Positions 1-9,862 of a DNA stretch of 64,000 nt are shown here, one piece after another; the stretch's first letter is position 1; every line of letters starts with the position of its first letter. The stretch lies in contig NZ_VDDA01000001.1 in NCBI RefSeq assembly GCF_006151805.1, positions 248,001-312,000 on the forward strand, in the 5' to 3' direction. A program made the translations under genes and the position numbers. The notes beneath the pieces are model-generated. The model searched no databases, was not told the DNA's origin, and was given only the letters and a program-made list of their open reading frames with translations. This DNA comes from Methylobacterium terricola (lineage in GTDB: Bacteria > Pseudomonadota > Alphaproteobacteria > Rhizobiales > Beijerinckiaceae).

Positions 1-180
1 CCCGTCCAGGGTCTCGCCGAGATGCTGATGGCTGACATGGGGCGCCGCCGCCGAGGCCGGCGTCAATGCGGGGTAGAGGATGCCGGCCCTGGCGAGATCG
101 TCCCGGCGGGTATGCAGCAGCATCTGCAGCGACGAGGTGCCGGTGCGGGGCGTGCCGATATGGATGATGGCGCGGCGCAT
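1..180 (-). CDS. Sulfotransferase family protein, N-terminal part (cut by window edge)
   Basis: The first 60 codons of a gene reading off the left edge. The protein opens MRRAIIHIGTPRTGTSSLQ, which is the PAPS 5'-phosphosulfate-binding P-loop of the sulfotransferase fold (beta strand, then a G-T-x-R-T-G-T-S-S loop and a helix). Such enzymes move a sulfuryl group from PAPS to a carbohydrate, lipid or small molecule; the acceptor cannot be told from this fragment. The ATG is at 178-180 and the frame stays open to base 1. No strong Shine-Dalgarno sequence is visible. The rest of the protein, including the 3'-phosphate-binding motif, lies outside the window. Confidence 0.75.
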   Translation of the reverse strand, partial: MRRAIIHIGTPRTGTSSLQMLLHTRRDDLARAGILYPALTPASAAAPHVSHQHLGETLDG

Positions 181-632
181 CGGGGCTCAGCGCGCCCCGT
201 TCCATGTCTCCGGGCGCCGCGTCCGGCGCGGCGACGTGCGGTCGACCGGGACCATGCGATCATCCCCCGTATGCCTGCCGGGGTGCCTTGCGCAGCGGCG
301 TCCCGCAGGGGCCGGCGCGCAGCGGCCCCGCGATGCCGCTCCTGGTTGCGGACCGCGTTAGGCCGCCTCCACCACGCGAGTTCAAGCGCGAACACGGCGA
401 TTTTGCGGCGTTTCAGTCCTGGGATCGAGCAGACACGGTGGCATTGGGAGACATGGAGGCGTCGAGCTGCGATCAGCCCGGATGGCAAGCCGTTGATATT
501 GGCGTGTTTTCGGTGGCGGCAGGCCGGTCTACGAAGCCGGAAATCTATTTTGCATGTAAATATTGCGAATGTTGTGTCCGGGATTGACACAACATTGCTG
601 AGGATGGCGGTCTGGCGTGGGCCGCCACCGGC
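181..632. other. Intergenic region, no convincing gene
   Basis: About 450 bases between the start of the sulfotransferase and the stop of the outer-membrane protein gene. Short open frames cross it on both strands, but none has a ribosome binding site or recognisable protein sequence. The segment from about 530 to 600 is clearly richer in A/T than its surroundings and ends in the hairpin at 568-596. It probably holds the promoter of the sulfotransferase gene. Confidence 0.5.
568..596 (-). terminator. Perfect 11-bp hairpin downstream of the outer-membrane protein gene
   Basis: AATGTTGTGTC and its exact reverse complement are separated by a 7-base loop (CGGGATT). The hairpin lies 36 bases past the stop of the minus-strand gene ending at 633, the right place for a transcription terminator. 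The downstream side on the minus strand is A/T-rich but not a pure U-run, so it could also be an operator for the gene to the left. Confidence 0.45.
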
Positions 633-1280
633 TCAGCGCAGGCCGCCGCCGACCACCCCGGCCTCGACGGCGAGCGTCAGGCGGTCGGTGACCGCCCACT
701 CGACCCCGACATGCGCGTCCGGGCGCACAAAGATGTCATCGCGCGAGAACGGGGCCAAGACCGGCGTCGCTCCCGCCCGCAGCGTCCCGTGCACAGCCGC
801 CGCGCCGGCCCGGGCATAGAGCAGCACGTCCGGCGTCAGCAGCGCGCCGACCTTCACCTGCACCCCGCCGGCGAAGTCGCGGGTATAGGCGAGCCCGCCG
901 AAGCCTGGCGTCAGGCCGCCGGAGGTCGCGGCGAGGTAATCGAAGCCGCCGCTGATGCCGTAGACGAACCGGCCATCCTGCCACAGCCGCCCGCCCTCGA
1001 ACCCAATGGTCGGGCCGGCATAGCTGCCGAAGCGCCGCGACGACACCGCCTCGAACCCGGTCGACAGGCGGGCGTAGGAGCCGGACCAGCGGCCCGCCCC
1101 GTCGAGGCCGTCCACGGCGAGCGCCCCTTCCGACAGGGCCCGGGGCCAGGCGAAGACCGGCAGGAGGCCGAAGCCGACCAGGGCCTGCGCCGCGCCGGGA
1201 TCCGGCCTGAGAGCGGCAAGGCCGAGGACGAGGCAGGCCGCGAGGCGGCGGACGGGACGGGAAGGCGCGAATCCGGTCAT
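633..1280 (-). CDS. Outer-membrane beta-barrel protein
   Basis: A 215-residue protein with a signal peptide (about residues 1-30, twin arginine at the start, hydrophobic core ACLVLGLAAL, probable cleavage after GAAQA). The rest alternates polar and hydrophobic residues and is rich in Gly and aromatics, with repeated strand-like segments such as GSYAGPTIGFEGGRLW and DAHVGVEWAVTDRLTLAVEAG near the C-terminus. This is the pattern of small 8-strand porin or opacity-type barrels common in Rhizobiales. The frame is open upstream to 1463, but the ATG at 1278-1280 is the one that gives a signal peptide. Substrate or ligand is unknown. Confidence 0.65.
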   Translation of the reverse strand: MTGFAPSRPVRRLAACLVLGLAALRPDPGAAQALVGFGLLPVFAWPRALSEGALAVDGLDGAGRWSGSYARLSTGFEAVSSRRFGSYAGPTIGFEGGRLWQDGRFVYGISGGFDYLAATSGGLTPGFGGLAYTRDFAGGVQVKVGALLTPDVLLYARAGAAAVHGTLRAGATPVLAPFSRDDIFVRPDAHVGVEWAVTDRLTLAVEAGVVGGGLR

Positions 1281-1749
1281 GGCCGCAGGATAGCCGAAGC
1301 GTGAGGGCTCCGCATCGGGCGCCGCGGCCACGCCGGCTGCCGGAATGCGGACAGGCCTCCGGCGCGCTCGCGGCAGGGCTGTTCGGGCCAGGACAGGACG
1401 CGGGTGTCTCCTCGCCCCGCGGGCGGGGAGGGGGTCACGGCCCCTTTGTCGGGGCTGCGACAAGCGCAGGCGCGGCCGGAGCGAGGGGGCGGTGCCGGAT
1501 GAGGCTCTGCCGGAAACATCCCCTCAACCCCCGCGGCGAACCTGCGGTTCGCTGCGGGCTCCCTTCACCCCCGACGAGGGGGCGGGATCGCTCCGATCCC
1601 CAAGGCCTCCCCCGCCCGCGGGGACAGGGGGGAACCCGGCGACGTTCGAGTGGGGGAGGGGCCCCCGGCCGGCCCTGCAACGAACGAAGCGAAACGCTGC
1701 GCGCCCTTGGCGGCGCGCAGCGAGGTGAACCGCGACGGCCTCCCGCCGG
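1281..1749. other. Intergenic region with GC-rich inverted repeats, no gene seen
   Basis: About 470 bases between the start of the barrel gene and the stop of the symporter gene. Both strands carry open frames only because of the GC bias; their translations are Arg/Pro/Gly-rich with no domain. The sequence has several short GC-rich inverted repeats, for example CCCCGCGGGCGGGG near 1416, and the terminator-like hairpin at 1695-1722. Confidence 0.5.
1695..1722 (-). terminator. Hairpin downstream of the symporter gene
   Basis: CGCTGCGCGCC and its exact complement GGCGCGCAGCG flank a 6-base loop, 28 bases past the stop of the minus-strand symporter gene. It has the stem length and position of an intrinsic terminator, but no U-tract follows. 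Confidence 0.5.
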
Positions 1750-3342
<1,593 letters not shown>

Positions 3343-3356
3343 GCGTCGGGGGCCTT

Positions 3357-3620
3357 TCAGCGCGCGGTCATGCGGTTGGCGAGGAGGACGTAGGTGCCGG
3401 TGAGCACCATCGTCGACAGGATGCAGAGGAGTCCGAAGACGGTCGCGACCGTCACCGCCATGCCGGGGGCGATGGGGGTCGTCATGGTGGCGGGCGAGGC
3501 GATGAAGGTGCCGACGAAGGCGGCGTAGATCAGGGTCTGGATCGCCGCCATGATCCAGCCGAGCCGCGCCTGCGGCAGGTCGTCGTTCGGGTTGTGCAGA
3601 GGGGATCGCTCGACGGACAT
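3357..3620 (-). CDS. DUF485 (YjcH-like) inner-membrane protein
   Basis: An 87-residue protein with two membrane spans (about 26-44 and 54-80) and the N-terminal NPNDD stretch typical of DUF485. Members of this family are almost always encoded directly upstream of an ActP-type symporter, as here, and are thought to be accessory subunits; their exact role is not established. The start is set by a good ribosome binding site, GGAGG, 7 bases before the ATG at 3618-3620. The open frame extends further upstream, but that part is antisense to the flavoprotein gene and is not coding. Confidence 0.88.
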   Translation of the reverse strand: MSVERSPLHNPNDDLPQARLGWIMAAIQTLIYAAFVGTFIASPATMTTPIAPGMAVTVATVFGLLCILSTMVLTGTYVLLANRMTAR

Positions 3621-3664
3621 GATTAGACCTCCGTTCTGATCAGTAAAAGGGGGGCGATCGGCCG

Positions 3665-4828
3665 CTATTCGGCCGCCTTCGGGAAGTCTTCGGTGCCGGC
3701 GGCCACTACGCGGCCGAAGCCGTTGTTGACCCGGCTGCGCTGATACTTGTTGAGCCAGGTGCTGAACTGCACCGGCAGCATGTCGTAGGGGCGCTCCTCG
3801 CCGAGCACCATGGCGGCGTAGACCGGCCAATGCGGGTTCGCCAGCATCGGCCGGCCGAGCATCACGAGGTCGACTTGGCCCTCGCGCAGGATCGCGTCGG
3901 CGAAGACCGGGTCGGCGAGGTTCCAGTTGGCGGCGGTGAGCACGCCGGCCTCCTCGCGGATGCGCTGGGCCGCCGGCACCATGAAGCCCTCCTCGTCCCA
4001 CGGCGTCTGGGCCCGGCCGGAATTGCCGCCGAACGACACGTCGACGAGGTCGAGGCCCCGCGGCGCCAGCAGCCGGGCGAGCTCCACGGAATCGTCGAGG
4101 GTCTGGCCGCCGGGGGCGAACTCGGTGACGCCGAAGCGCATCGAGAGCGGCAGCCGCTCGGGCCATTCCGCCCGCACCGCCTCGAACACCTCGACCAGGA
4201 GCCGGCTGCGGCCGGCAAAGTCGCCGCCGTATTCATCCGTGCGGCGGTTGGCCAGCGGCGAGAAGAAGCTCGACAGCAGGAAGCCGTGGGCGCAGTGGAT
4301 CTCGAGCCACCGGAACCCGGCCTCCCGCGCCCGGCGCGCCGCCTCGGCGTAGTGCCGGACCACGTCGCGGATGTCGTCGTGGGTCATGGCGCGCGGCACC
4401 CGCGGCATGTTCCCGCCGAAGGCCTCGGCCGAGGGGCCGATCACCTCCCAGGCGTCCGGGTGATCCTCGGGCAGGTGCCCGCCGCCGCGCCACGGCGGCT
4501 CGACGCAGCCGCGCCGGCCGGTATGGCCGAGCTGGATGCCCGGCACCGCCCCCACCGAGTCCACGAAGCGGGCGATGCGGGCCAGCGCCTCGCCCTGCTG
4601 GTCGTTCCAGATCCCGGCGCAGTGGGTCGACATGCGGCCCTCCGGCGCGACGGCGGCCTGCTCCACCACCACCAGGGCGGCCCCGCCCGCCGCCTTCGAG
4701 CCGAGATGCGCCAGATGCCAGTCGGTCACCAGCCCGTCCGGCGACGAGAACTGGGTCATCGGCGATACGGCGATCCGGTTGCGCAACGTGACGTCGCGGA
4801 CCTGCAACGCGCTGAACAGAGAGGACAT
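3665..4828 (-). CDS. Old Yellow Enzyme-family NADH:flavin oxidoreductase
   Basis: A 387-residue TIM-barrel flavoprotein of the OYE family, closest in layout to the XenA/YqjM class. Visible features are the N-terminal barrel start (LFSALQVRDVTLRNRIAVSP), the FMN-site segment with IQLGHTGRRG, the H-C-A-H-G motif near residue 185 followed by FLSPLANRRTDEYGG-like sequence, and VMLGRPMLANP near the C-terminus. These enzymes reduce activated C=C bonds or nitro compounds with NAD(P)H. In XenA/YqjM, Cys25/26 and Tyr27/28 in the PMCxY motif tune the flavin; here the motif is PMTQF (Thr25, Phe27), so both residues are replaced. The ATG at 4826-4828 is preceded by GGAG and begins the conserved fold. The gene is divergent from the AraC regulator. 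Confidence 0.88.
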   Translation of the reverse strand: MSSLFSALQVRDVTLRNRIAVSPMTQFSSPDGLVTDWHLAHLGSKAAGGAALVVVEQAAVAPEGRMSTHCAGIWNDQQGEALARIARFVDSVGAVPGIQLGHTGRRGCVEPPWRGGGHLPEDHPDAWEVIGPSAEAFGGNMPRVPRAMTHDDIRDVVRHYAEAARRAREAGFRWLEIHCAHGFLLSSFFSPLANRRTDEYGGDFAGRSRLLVEVFEAVRAEWPERLPLSMRFGVTEFAPGGQTLDDSVELARLLAPRGLDLVDVSFGGNSGRAQTPWDEEGFMVPAAQRIREEAGVLTAANWNLADPVFADAILREGQVDLVMLGRPMLANPHWPVYAAMVLGEERPYDMLPVQFSTWLNKYQRSRVNNGFGRVVAAGTEDFPKAAE

Positions 4829-5109
4829 CCGGTCTGGTCTCCAACTCCGCCCGCCCCCCAAGCTTCTGGCGGGGAAACGTGCGAACTGCCCGAAAATCGA
4901 TCGCTCTCGACAAGAAACGAGCACCCGAATGCCCGCTCATCTACCGGCGACGACTTGCTCGACCGGAAGACTGCCCGTACCTTCCCGGAGCGTTCTTCCA
5001 CAATCGCGCCGCGATCGATCAGAAACCGGCCAACCGGAAATCGGCCAATCGAAACCAGCAAGGCGGAGCGAGGGGACGCCGGGAGGGGCGCGGCACCGGG
5101 ATCGACACG

Positions 5110-6012
5110 ATGACGCTCACGACGATGCAGATGCGGGACATCGGCGCCTGGCCGAGGAACGTCGTGCTCGCCGGCAGCACCGGGCGGGGCTGGCGCAACA
5201 TCCACGCGCAGCACGTCGCGGTGGAGCCGTGGACCGGCACGCTCGATCCGGTCGGCAATCCCTGCCTCGGCTACTGCGTCAACCGCCCGGCCCAGGTGCA
5301 CCGGCGCATCGGCCGGGGCGGGCCGGCCGAGACCCGTACGCTTCGCCCGCGCCAGTTCCACCTGATCCCGGCCCATGACGCGAGCGAGTGGCAGCGGCGG
5401 GGCCGGTCCGAGATGCTGGCGATGCATCTGAGCCAGGAGCTGATCGACGACGTCGCCGGGCGGATGTGGAGCGCCCCGGCCGCGCGGGTCGCGCTCGACG
5501 TGCCGCTCGGCACCGCCGACCCGCTGCTCGAGCAGCTGGCGCTCGCCATCCTGGAGATCATGCGCGAGCCGCCGGACCCGTCGGCGCGCCTCTACGTCGA
5601 CGAGCTGGTCCACGCCATGGCGGTCCGCCTGGTCCGGGCCTACACCGCCAACGGCCGGTCCGCACGCTCCGCCCCGGACACCGATCGGCTCGACCGGGCG
5701 GATCTCGCCCGCCTGCGCGACCTCGTCGAGGCGCATCTCGCCGAGGACCTCTCCCTGGAGGCGATGGCCGGCGCGATCGGCGTCTCGCCGCGCTCCCTGT
5801 CCCGCGCCGTGCTGCAGCACTGGGGGACGAGCGTGCACCGCTACGTGCTGTCGCGCCGCCTGGAGCGGGCCAAGACCCTGCTGCGCGCCACCGACCACAC
5901 GGTCGCGTCGATCGCCCTCGATACCGGCTTCTCGAGCCAGAGCCACCTGGCGACGGTGTTCCGCAAGACGACGGGGCTGACGCCGAAGGCGTTCCGGCTG
6001 GGCGGGGCGTAG
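5110..6012 (+). CDS. AraC-family transcriptional regulator
   Basis: A 300-residue regulator. The C-terminal 100 residues form the double helix-turn-helix domain of AraC/XylS: LEAMAGAIGVSPRSLSRAVL is the first HTH and VASIALDTGFSSQSHLATVF the second, followed by the family end signature FRKTTGLTPKAFR. The N-terminal 190 residues resemble the AraC-binding-like domain of regulators that respond to aromatic or aliphatic inducers. The ATG at 5110 is chosen because it opens conserved sequence; the frame is open upstream to 4879, but that stretch looks non-coding. It is divergent from the OYE gene with about 280 bases between, so the flavoprotein is the likely target. Confidence 0.88.
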   Translation: MTLTTMQMRDIGAWPRNVVLAGSTGRGWRNIHAQHVAVEPWTGTLDPVGNPCLGYCVNRPAQVHRRIGRGGPAETRTLRPRQFHLIPAHDASEWQRRGRSEMLAMHLSQELIDDVAGRMWSAPAARVALDVPLGTADPLLEQLALAILEIMREPPDPSARLYVDELVHAMAVRLVRAYTANGRSARSAPDTDRLDRADLARLRDLVEAHLAEDLSLEAMAGAIGVSPRSLSRAVLQHWGTSVHRYVLSRRLERAKTLLRATDHTVASIALDTGFSSQSHLATVFRKTTGLTPKAFRLGGA

Positions 6013-6091
6013 CGGCGGGGTCGGTGCGCGTCGCGGCGGCCGGCTGTCCGGGGTGGCCGGCCTCTCTGGGAAGGGGACGGATCACACCGGC

Positions 6092-7345
6092 TCACCCGTC
6101 CGACGACCCCCGGGCCGCCTCGTATTCCGCCAGATCGGCCGCATCGGTGATCCGCTCGCGGGCGGCCCGGTCCAAACGCTCGGCCACGCGGGCGATCGAC
6201 GGCGCCGCGTAGGGCCGCGCGGCGTGCAGCGCGCCGAGGGTCTTGGCGAGGCGGAGCGTGACCTCGATCTCGGCCAGGCCCTCGCGGATCAGCGGCCGGA
6301 AGGCGTCGGTCAGCATGTCGTCGAGCGTCGGGCGCGGGACATGGACCGGGGGCCGCTCGGCCAGCTCCTCACCCGTCGGCTCGTCGGGCGGCAGGTGCAG
6401 CAGCACGCGCAGGAGGGCGTTCAGCACCTCGATCGCGGTGCCGGGATCGTTGGTGGCCGGCGCCAGCGCCCGGCTCGCGATCTCCGAGAGCGCGATCAGG
6501 CCCAGGCGCGGATCCTGGTCGAAGCGCCGGTGCCGCTCGATCGTGAAGGCGTGGGCCAGACCCTTGGTCAGTTTCCTCCCCACCGTCTCGCCATCCTCGC
6601 CCGCGACGTGCAGGACCGGCCGGGTCGGGTGAACGAGGGTGCCCGGCAGGGCGGCGACGTGGAGCACGAGCCCGTGCCGCTCCGCGAGTGCCCCCAGGGA
6701 GGCGACGTCGATATGGGTGACGTAGCCGGTCGCCTCGGCGAAGACCGGCCGCGCGCCGGCGGGCACCGGCACCGCCGGCCGGCCGCCGAGGCGCGGATCG
6801 GCGGAAAAGGTCCGCATCGCCGCGGTGGCGGCCTCCTCGACGCGGTCGATCACGTCGCCCATGCGCCCGAAGCCGGTGATGTGGCCGATCCAGCGCAGGA
6901 GCGTGACCACCACCACGGCGACGACCAGGACGGTGCCGGAGAACAGCACGACGCGGCCGCTGTCGCCGTAGACGCTCGATTGCAGGCCGATGATGCCGAC
7001 GACCGAGAACACGAAGGCGCCGAGGAAGGTCGAGAGCGCGTTCTGCGAGGTCGGGTCGCCGATCAGGAGCTGCGTCGCCCGCGGCGTCGCGAGCTGGGTC
7101 GCCGAGCCGTAGGCGCTGACCATCGCGGTGAGCGAGAAGGTCGTCACCGCCAGCATGCTCGACGCCATGATCTGCAGGATCGTCCCGACCGCGTCCTGCC
7201 CGAGCCGGCCGGTCAGGTCGCCCGGCAGGAACGGCCCGACGAAGGCGGACACGACCGCGAGGCCGACGCCGAACAGGCTGATCAGCGCTGCCCGGAACCA
7301 GACCTGCCGGATGATCCGCCGTCCGATCCACGCCCACCGGCCCAT
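6092..7345 (-). CDS. DUF2254 family inner-membrane protein
   Basis: A 417-residue protein matching the DUF2254 layout. It has four membrane segments in the first 150 residues (about 15-36, 58-78, 103-124 and 132-152), with the conserved loop TFSLTAMVSAYGSATQLATPR between them, then a long soluble region with paired segments of the type ATGYVTHIDVASL and RHRRFDQDPRLGLIALSEIASRALAPA..DPGTA. The family is widespread in proteobacteria and its function is not known. The ATG at 7343-7345 begins directly at the first amphipathic segment. No operon partners are apparent. Confidence 0.82.
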   Translation of the reverse strand: MGRWAWIGRRIIRQVWFRAALISLFGVGLAVVSAFVGPFLPGDLTGRLGQDAVGTILQIMASSMLAVTTFSLTAMVSAYGSATQLATPRATQLLIGDPTSQNALSTFLGAFVFSVVGIIGLQSSVYGDSGRVVLFSGTVLVVAVVVVTLLRWIGHITGFGRMGDVIDRVEEAATAAMRTFSADPRLGGRPAVPVPAGARPVFAEATGYVTHIDVASLGALAERHGLVLHVAALPGTLVHPTRPVLHVAGEDGETVGRKLTKGLAHAFTIERHRRFDQDPRLGLIALSEIASRALAPATNDPGTAIEVLNALLRVLLHLPPDEPTGEELAERPPVHVPRPTLDDMLTDAFRPLIREGLAEIEVTLRLAKTLGALHAARPYAAPSIARVAERLDRAARERITDAADLAEYEAARGSSDG

Positions 7346-7427
7346 CTGCCCTCGCCCCTCCGACGGGATCCTGCGATCCCCCGGGCTGGATTCTAGGGCA
7401 GAGGGGCCGGTGCGGCAGGCGCGTCCG

Positions 7428-7667
7428 TCAGTGGTCCGGCCGCCCGGGTGGAGAATCGCCCTCCTGCTCGGCGCGGTCGCGGTCGAGCTGCGTCAGCAGC
7501 TCGGCGAGGCGGGGGTCGAGCCCCTCGTCGAGGACCGGCTCGTACAGGGCCTGAAGGTAGCGGCCGAGCCGCTCCCGGCTCGCCGCATCGAGGGTCGGCC
7601 CGCCCTCCGGCGGCTCGCCGGGCTGGGACGCGCCGGATCGAGGCGTATGGGAATCGGATGCGATCAT
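7428..7667 (-). CDS. NepR-like anti-sigma factor (orphan)
   Basis: A 79-residue acidic protein. Residues 33-65 read LGRYLQALYEPVLDEGLD followed by PRLAELLTQLD, matching the two-helix NepR core (L-G-x-x-L-x-x-x-Y-[DE]-x-V-x-x-E-x-x-P-x-x-x-x-x-L-L-x-x-L-[DE]). In alphaproteobacteria NepR holds the general-stress sigma factor EcfG inactive until phosphorylated PhyR titrates it away. Here no phyR or ecfG is adjacent, so this is a stand-alone paralogue. An ATG lies at 7677-7679, but the internal ATG at 7665-7667 has AGGA 5 bases upstream and is preferred. The disordered flanks are normal for the family. Confidence 0.7.
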   Translation of the reverse strand: MIASDSHTPRSGASQPGEPPEGGPTLDAASRERLGRYLQALYEPVLDEGLDPRLAELLTQLDRDRAEQEGDSPPGRPDH

Positions 7668-8038
7668 TGGTCCTAACATTGGCGGCCGGGCGGGTCCGGC
7701 AAGATCCCGAGAACCGACATCCTCGCCCGACCCCGTTGGCCGACACCCCGCGCCGGTTGCCCGACACCGGTGCGGCGCCCGGTGCTCTTGAGCATGGCAA
7801 CCTCGATCCTGGCAATCTTGCCGCGCGGCTCCAGCACGATCCGCCGCGCAGCGGACATGTGATGGCGTTCATCCGGTGGTCGATCGTCCTTCCGCCGTGC
7901 TGGAACTTGTGCCGGATCTTCGCAGTTTGCCCACCCTCCGCACGCAGGATTGTTCGAAGCGGGACTGTTGGACGCGAGACGGGAACCGCGTCTATGCGCT
8001 ACCGTTGGCTCGCCGGGGCATTCGGAGTGACCAGATCG
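7668..8038. other. Divergent intergenic region
   Basis: About 370 bases between the NepR-like gene and the phospholipase-like gene, which point away from each other, so both promoters should lie here. I looked for the EcfG-type promoter (GGAAC, 16-17 bases, CGTT) upstream of the NepR-like gene and did not find it. No RNA gene or long repeat was seen. Confidence 0.4.
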
Positions 8039-8512
8039 ATGCGCTTGCTAACGATGACCTTGGGTGTCCCGCTCGTCCTCGCCTGCGGCTTCGCCGCCCC
8101 CGCCCTCGCGCAGTCCGGCCGTCCGCCGGCGCTCCTCATCCACGGCAATTACTGCGGCCCGGGCAACAACGCGCCGCTGCCGCCGATCGATGCCCTCGAC
8201 GCGGCCTGCGCCCGCCACGACGCCTGCACCCCCCGCGGCGGGATGGCCACTCCCGCCTGCAACGCCCGCCTGCAGCGCGAGGCCGAGCTGATCTCCCGCG
8301 ATCCGCGCCAGCCGGAGGACATTCGCGACGCCGCCGGCTTCGTCGCCTTCGCGGCGGGCATGATGCCGTCGCGGCAGGTGGCTCAAGCTCCCGTTCAAGA
8401 CGTCCCCGCCCAGGCGGCGCCGTGGTCGCGCCCCGTCCAGGCGGCGCCCTGGGCGCGCCCCGTCGGGCATGCCGCCCTCCCGCCTGCATCGGCCGACGAG
8501 GACGACGAGTAG
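8039..8512 (+). CDS. Secreted phospholipase A2-like protein
   Basis: A 157-residue exported protein. Residues 1-25 are a signal peptide (hydrophobic core LGVPLVLACGFAA, cleavage after ALA-Q). The mature part carries the two short motifs of secreted phospholipase A2: a calcium-loop-like YCGPGN (38-43) and the catalytic helix DAACARHDAC (54-63), giving His60-Asp61. This fold hydrolyses the sn-2 ester of phospholipids with Ca2+. The last 45 residues are a low-complexity tail with a tandem repeat (QAAPWSRPV, QAAPWARPV) and an acidic end. The ATG at 8039 follows GGAGTG; an in-frame ATG at 7994 would only lengthen the signal peptide. A possible alternative is an inactive PLA2-like binding protein. 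Confidence 0.72.
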   Translation: MRLLTMTLGVPLVLACGFAAPALAQSGRPPALLIHGNYCGPGNNAPLPPIDALDAACARHDACTPRGGMATPACNARLQREAELISRDPRQPEDIRDAAGFVAFAAGMMPSRQVAQAPVQDVPAQAAPWSRPVQAAPWARPVGHAALPPASADEDDE

Positions 8513-8521
8513 GCCGTCCCG

Positions 8522-9442
8522 TCAGAGCGGGTATTTCACGCCGGTCAGCGTCTCGGACAGCGCCCAGAGTCGCGCCGCCGTCTCAGGGTCGCGGGCATGC
8601 GGCTCGATCGCGGCCGGCGCCGGATCGCCGCGGATCTCCCACAGGCCGTCCGGGCCGTAATAGCCGCCGCCCTCGGCCTCCGGCGCCGTGGCGGCGTAGA
8701 GCAGCGGCAGCGCTCCTCGCGCCGCCGATTGCCCGACGAGCCCGAGCAGCCCGGCGCCGATGCGCGCGGCGAGCGGCCCGGCCCGGTCGCCGCGCCGGGC
8801 GATGGCCGTCGCCGCCAAGCCGGGATGGGCGGCGATCGACCGGACCGGCGCGCCGGCGGCGCGCAGGCGCCGGTCGAGGTCGCGGGCGAAGAGCAGCATC
8901 GCGAGCTTGGTCTGGCGATAGGCCGATTGCGGCCCGTAGGCGTGCTGCCGCTGCAGGTCGTCGACGGTGATCCGGCCGGAGCGGTGCGCGATGCTCGCCA
9001 CCGCGACCACCCGCGTTCCAGGCTCCCGCCGCAGGTGCGGCAGCAGCAAACCGGTCAGGGCGAAGTGGCCGAGATAGTTGGTGGCGAGCTGGCGCTCGAA
9101 CCCGTCCTCGGTCTCCTCGCGCCGGGGCACCGCGGCGATGCCGGCATTGAGGAGCAGAATGTCGACCGGCCCTCCCTCCGCCGCCCACGCCGCCGCGAAG
9201 GCCCGCACCGAGGCGAGGCGCGCGGTGTCGAGGGCGCGGATCTCGATTCGCGCTGCCGGATGCGCCCGGCGGATCGCCGCGGCTTGCCGCTCGGCCTTGC
9301 CGGCATCCCGGGCCGCGAGCACGATTTCGGCCCCCGCTCCGGCGAGTGCCAGGGCCGCCTCGTAGCCGATGCCGCTCGTTCCCCCGGTGACGAGGGCGCG
9401 GCGCCCGGCCTGCGGCGGGATCATGGCGGTGGTCCAGGGCAT
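8522..9442 (-). CDS. Short-chain dehydrogenase/reductase (retinol dehydrogenase-like)
   Basis: A 306-residue classical-type SDR. The cofactor loop TGGTSGIG is near residue 20, the NAG-type motif LLLNAGIA follows near 95, and the catalytic Tyr-x-x-x-Lys is in SAYRQTKLAML, with Ser in VASIAHRSG. The layout (extra DDL segment before YxxxK, C-terminal extension after AHPGL) is that of the retinol-dehydrogenase/WWOX-like group. Substrate is unknown. The ATG at 9440-9442 is preceded by GAGGAG 7 bases upstream; the longer frame lacks that signal. It converges on the phospholipase-like gene with a 9-base gap. Confidence 0.85.
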   Translation of the reverse strand: MPWTTAMIPPQAGRRALVTGGTSGIGYEAALALAGAGAEIVLAARDAGKAERQAAAIRRAHPAARIEIRALDTARLASVRAFAAAWAAEGGPVDILLLNAGIAAVPRREETEDGFERQLATNYLGHFALTGLLLPHLRREPGTRVVAVASIAHRSGRITVDDLQRQHAYGPQSAYRQTKLAMLLFARDLDRRLRAAGAPVRSIAAHPGLAATAIARRGDRAGPLAARIGAGLLGLVGQSAARGALPLLYAATAPEAEGGGYYGPDGLWEIRGDPAPAAIEPHARDPETAARLWALSETLTGVKYPL

Positions 9443-9622
9443 CCGCTGACTCCTCACGCATGGAACAGCACCCGAGATGGGGCCGTCGACGGGCGTCGGA
9501 AGAGGCCGGGGCGGATCGAAACCGGCGCCGCGCACGTTTCTTGCCTGCTTGCCTCACGTGTTGACGCACGCATAGATTGCATGACCGGCCCGCTGCGGGT
9601 CCGGGGACGTGAGGGGTCCCGC

Positions 9623-9862
9623 ATGATCGCTCGGCTGATCTCCACCTGGCGGCCGCACCGGATGCCCGAGGCCGGTGAGACAGCTCCGGAGGGGACGGGC
9701 GAGGGCGAGACCTGCCTGGCCGCGCCGCCGGAGGCGGTCGCCCACCTCCCCCCGATGATCCCGCTGACGCCGCCGCCCGCCGTGAACGACGGTCCCGAGG
9801 GGGCTCTGTACGACGAGGTCGCGGCGGCGTTGCGGGCGGCGGGGTACCTGCCGGGGGCTTAG
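9623..9862 (+). CDS. Small hypothetical protein
   Basis: A 79-residue protein of unknown function. The start is supported by GAGGGG 6 bases before the ATG at 9623. The middle is Pro/Glu-rich and probably disordered; the last 20 residues (EGALYDEVAAALRAAGYLP) could form one amphipathic helix. Codon third positions are strongly G/C, as in real genes here. No domain was recognised and the neighbours give no clue. Confidence 0.5.
   Translation: MIARLISTWRPHRMPEAGETAPEGTGEGETCLAAPPEAVAHLPPMIPLTPPPAVNDGPEGALYDEVAAALRAAGYLPGA

Noticed and set aside
7680..7780. EcfG-type promoter upstream of the NepR-like gene
   Set aside because: No GGAAC followed by CGTT at the right spacing was found.
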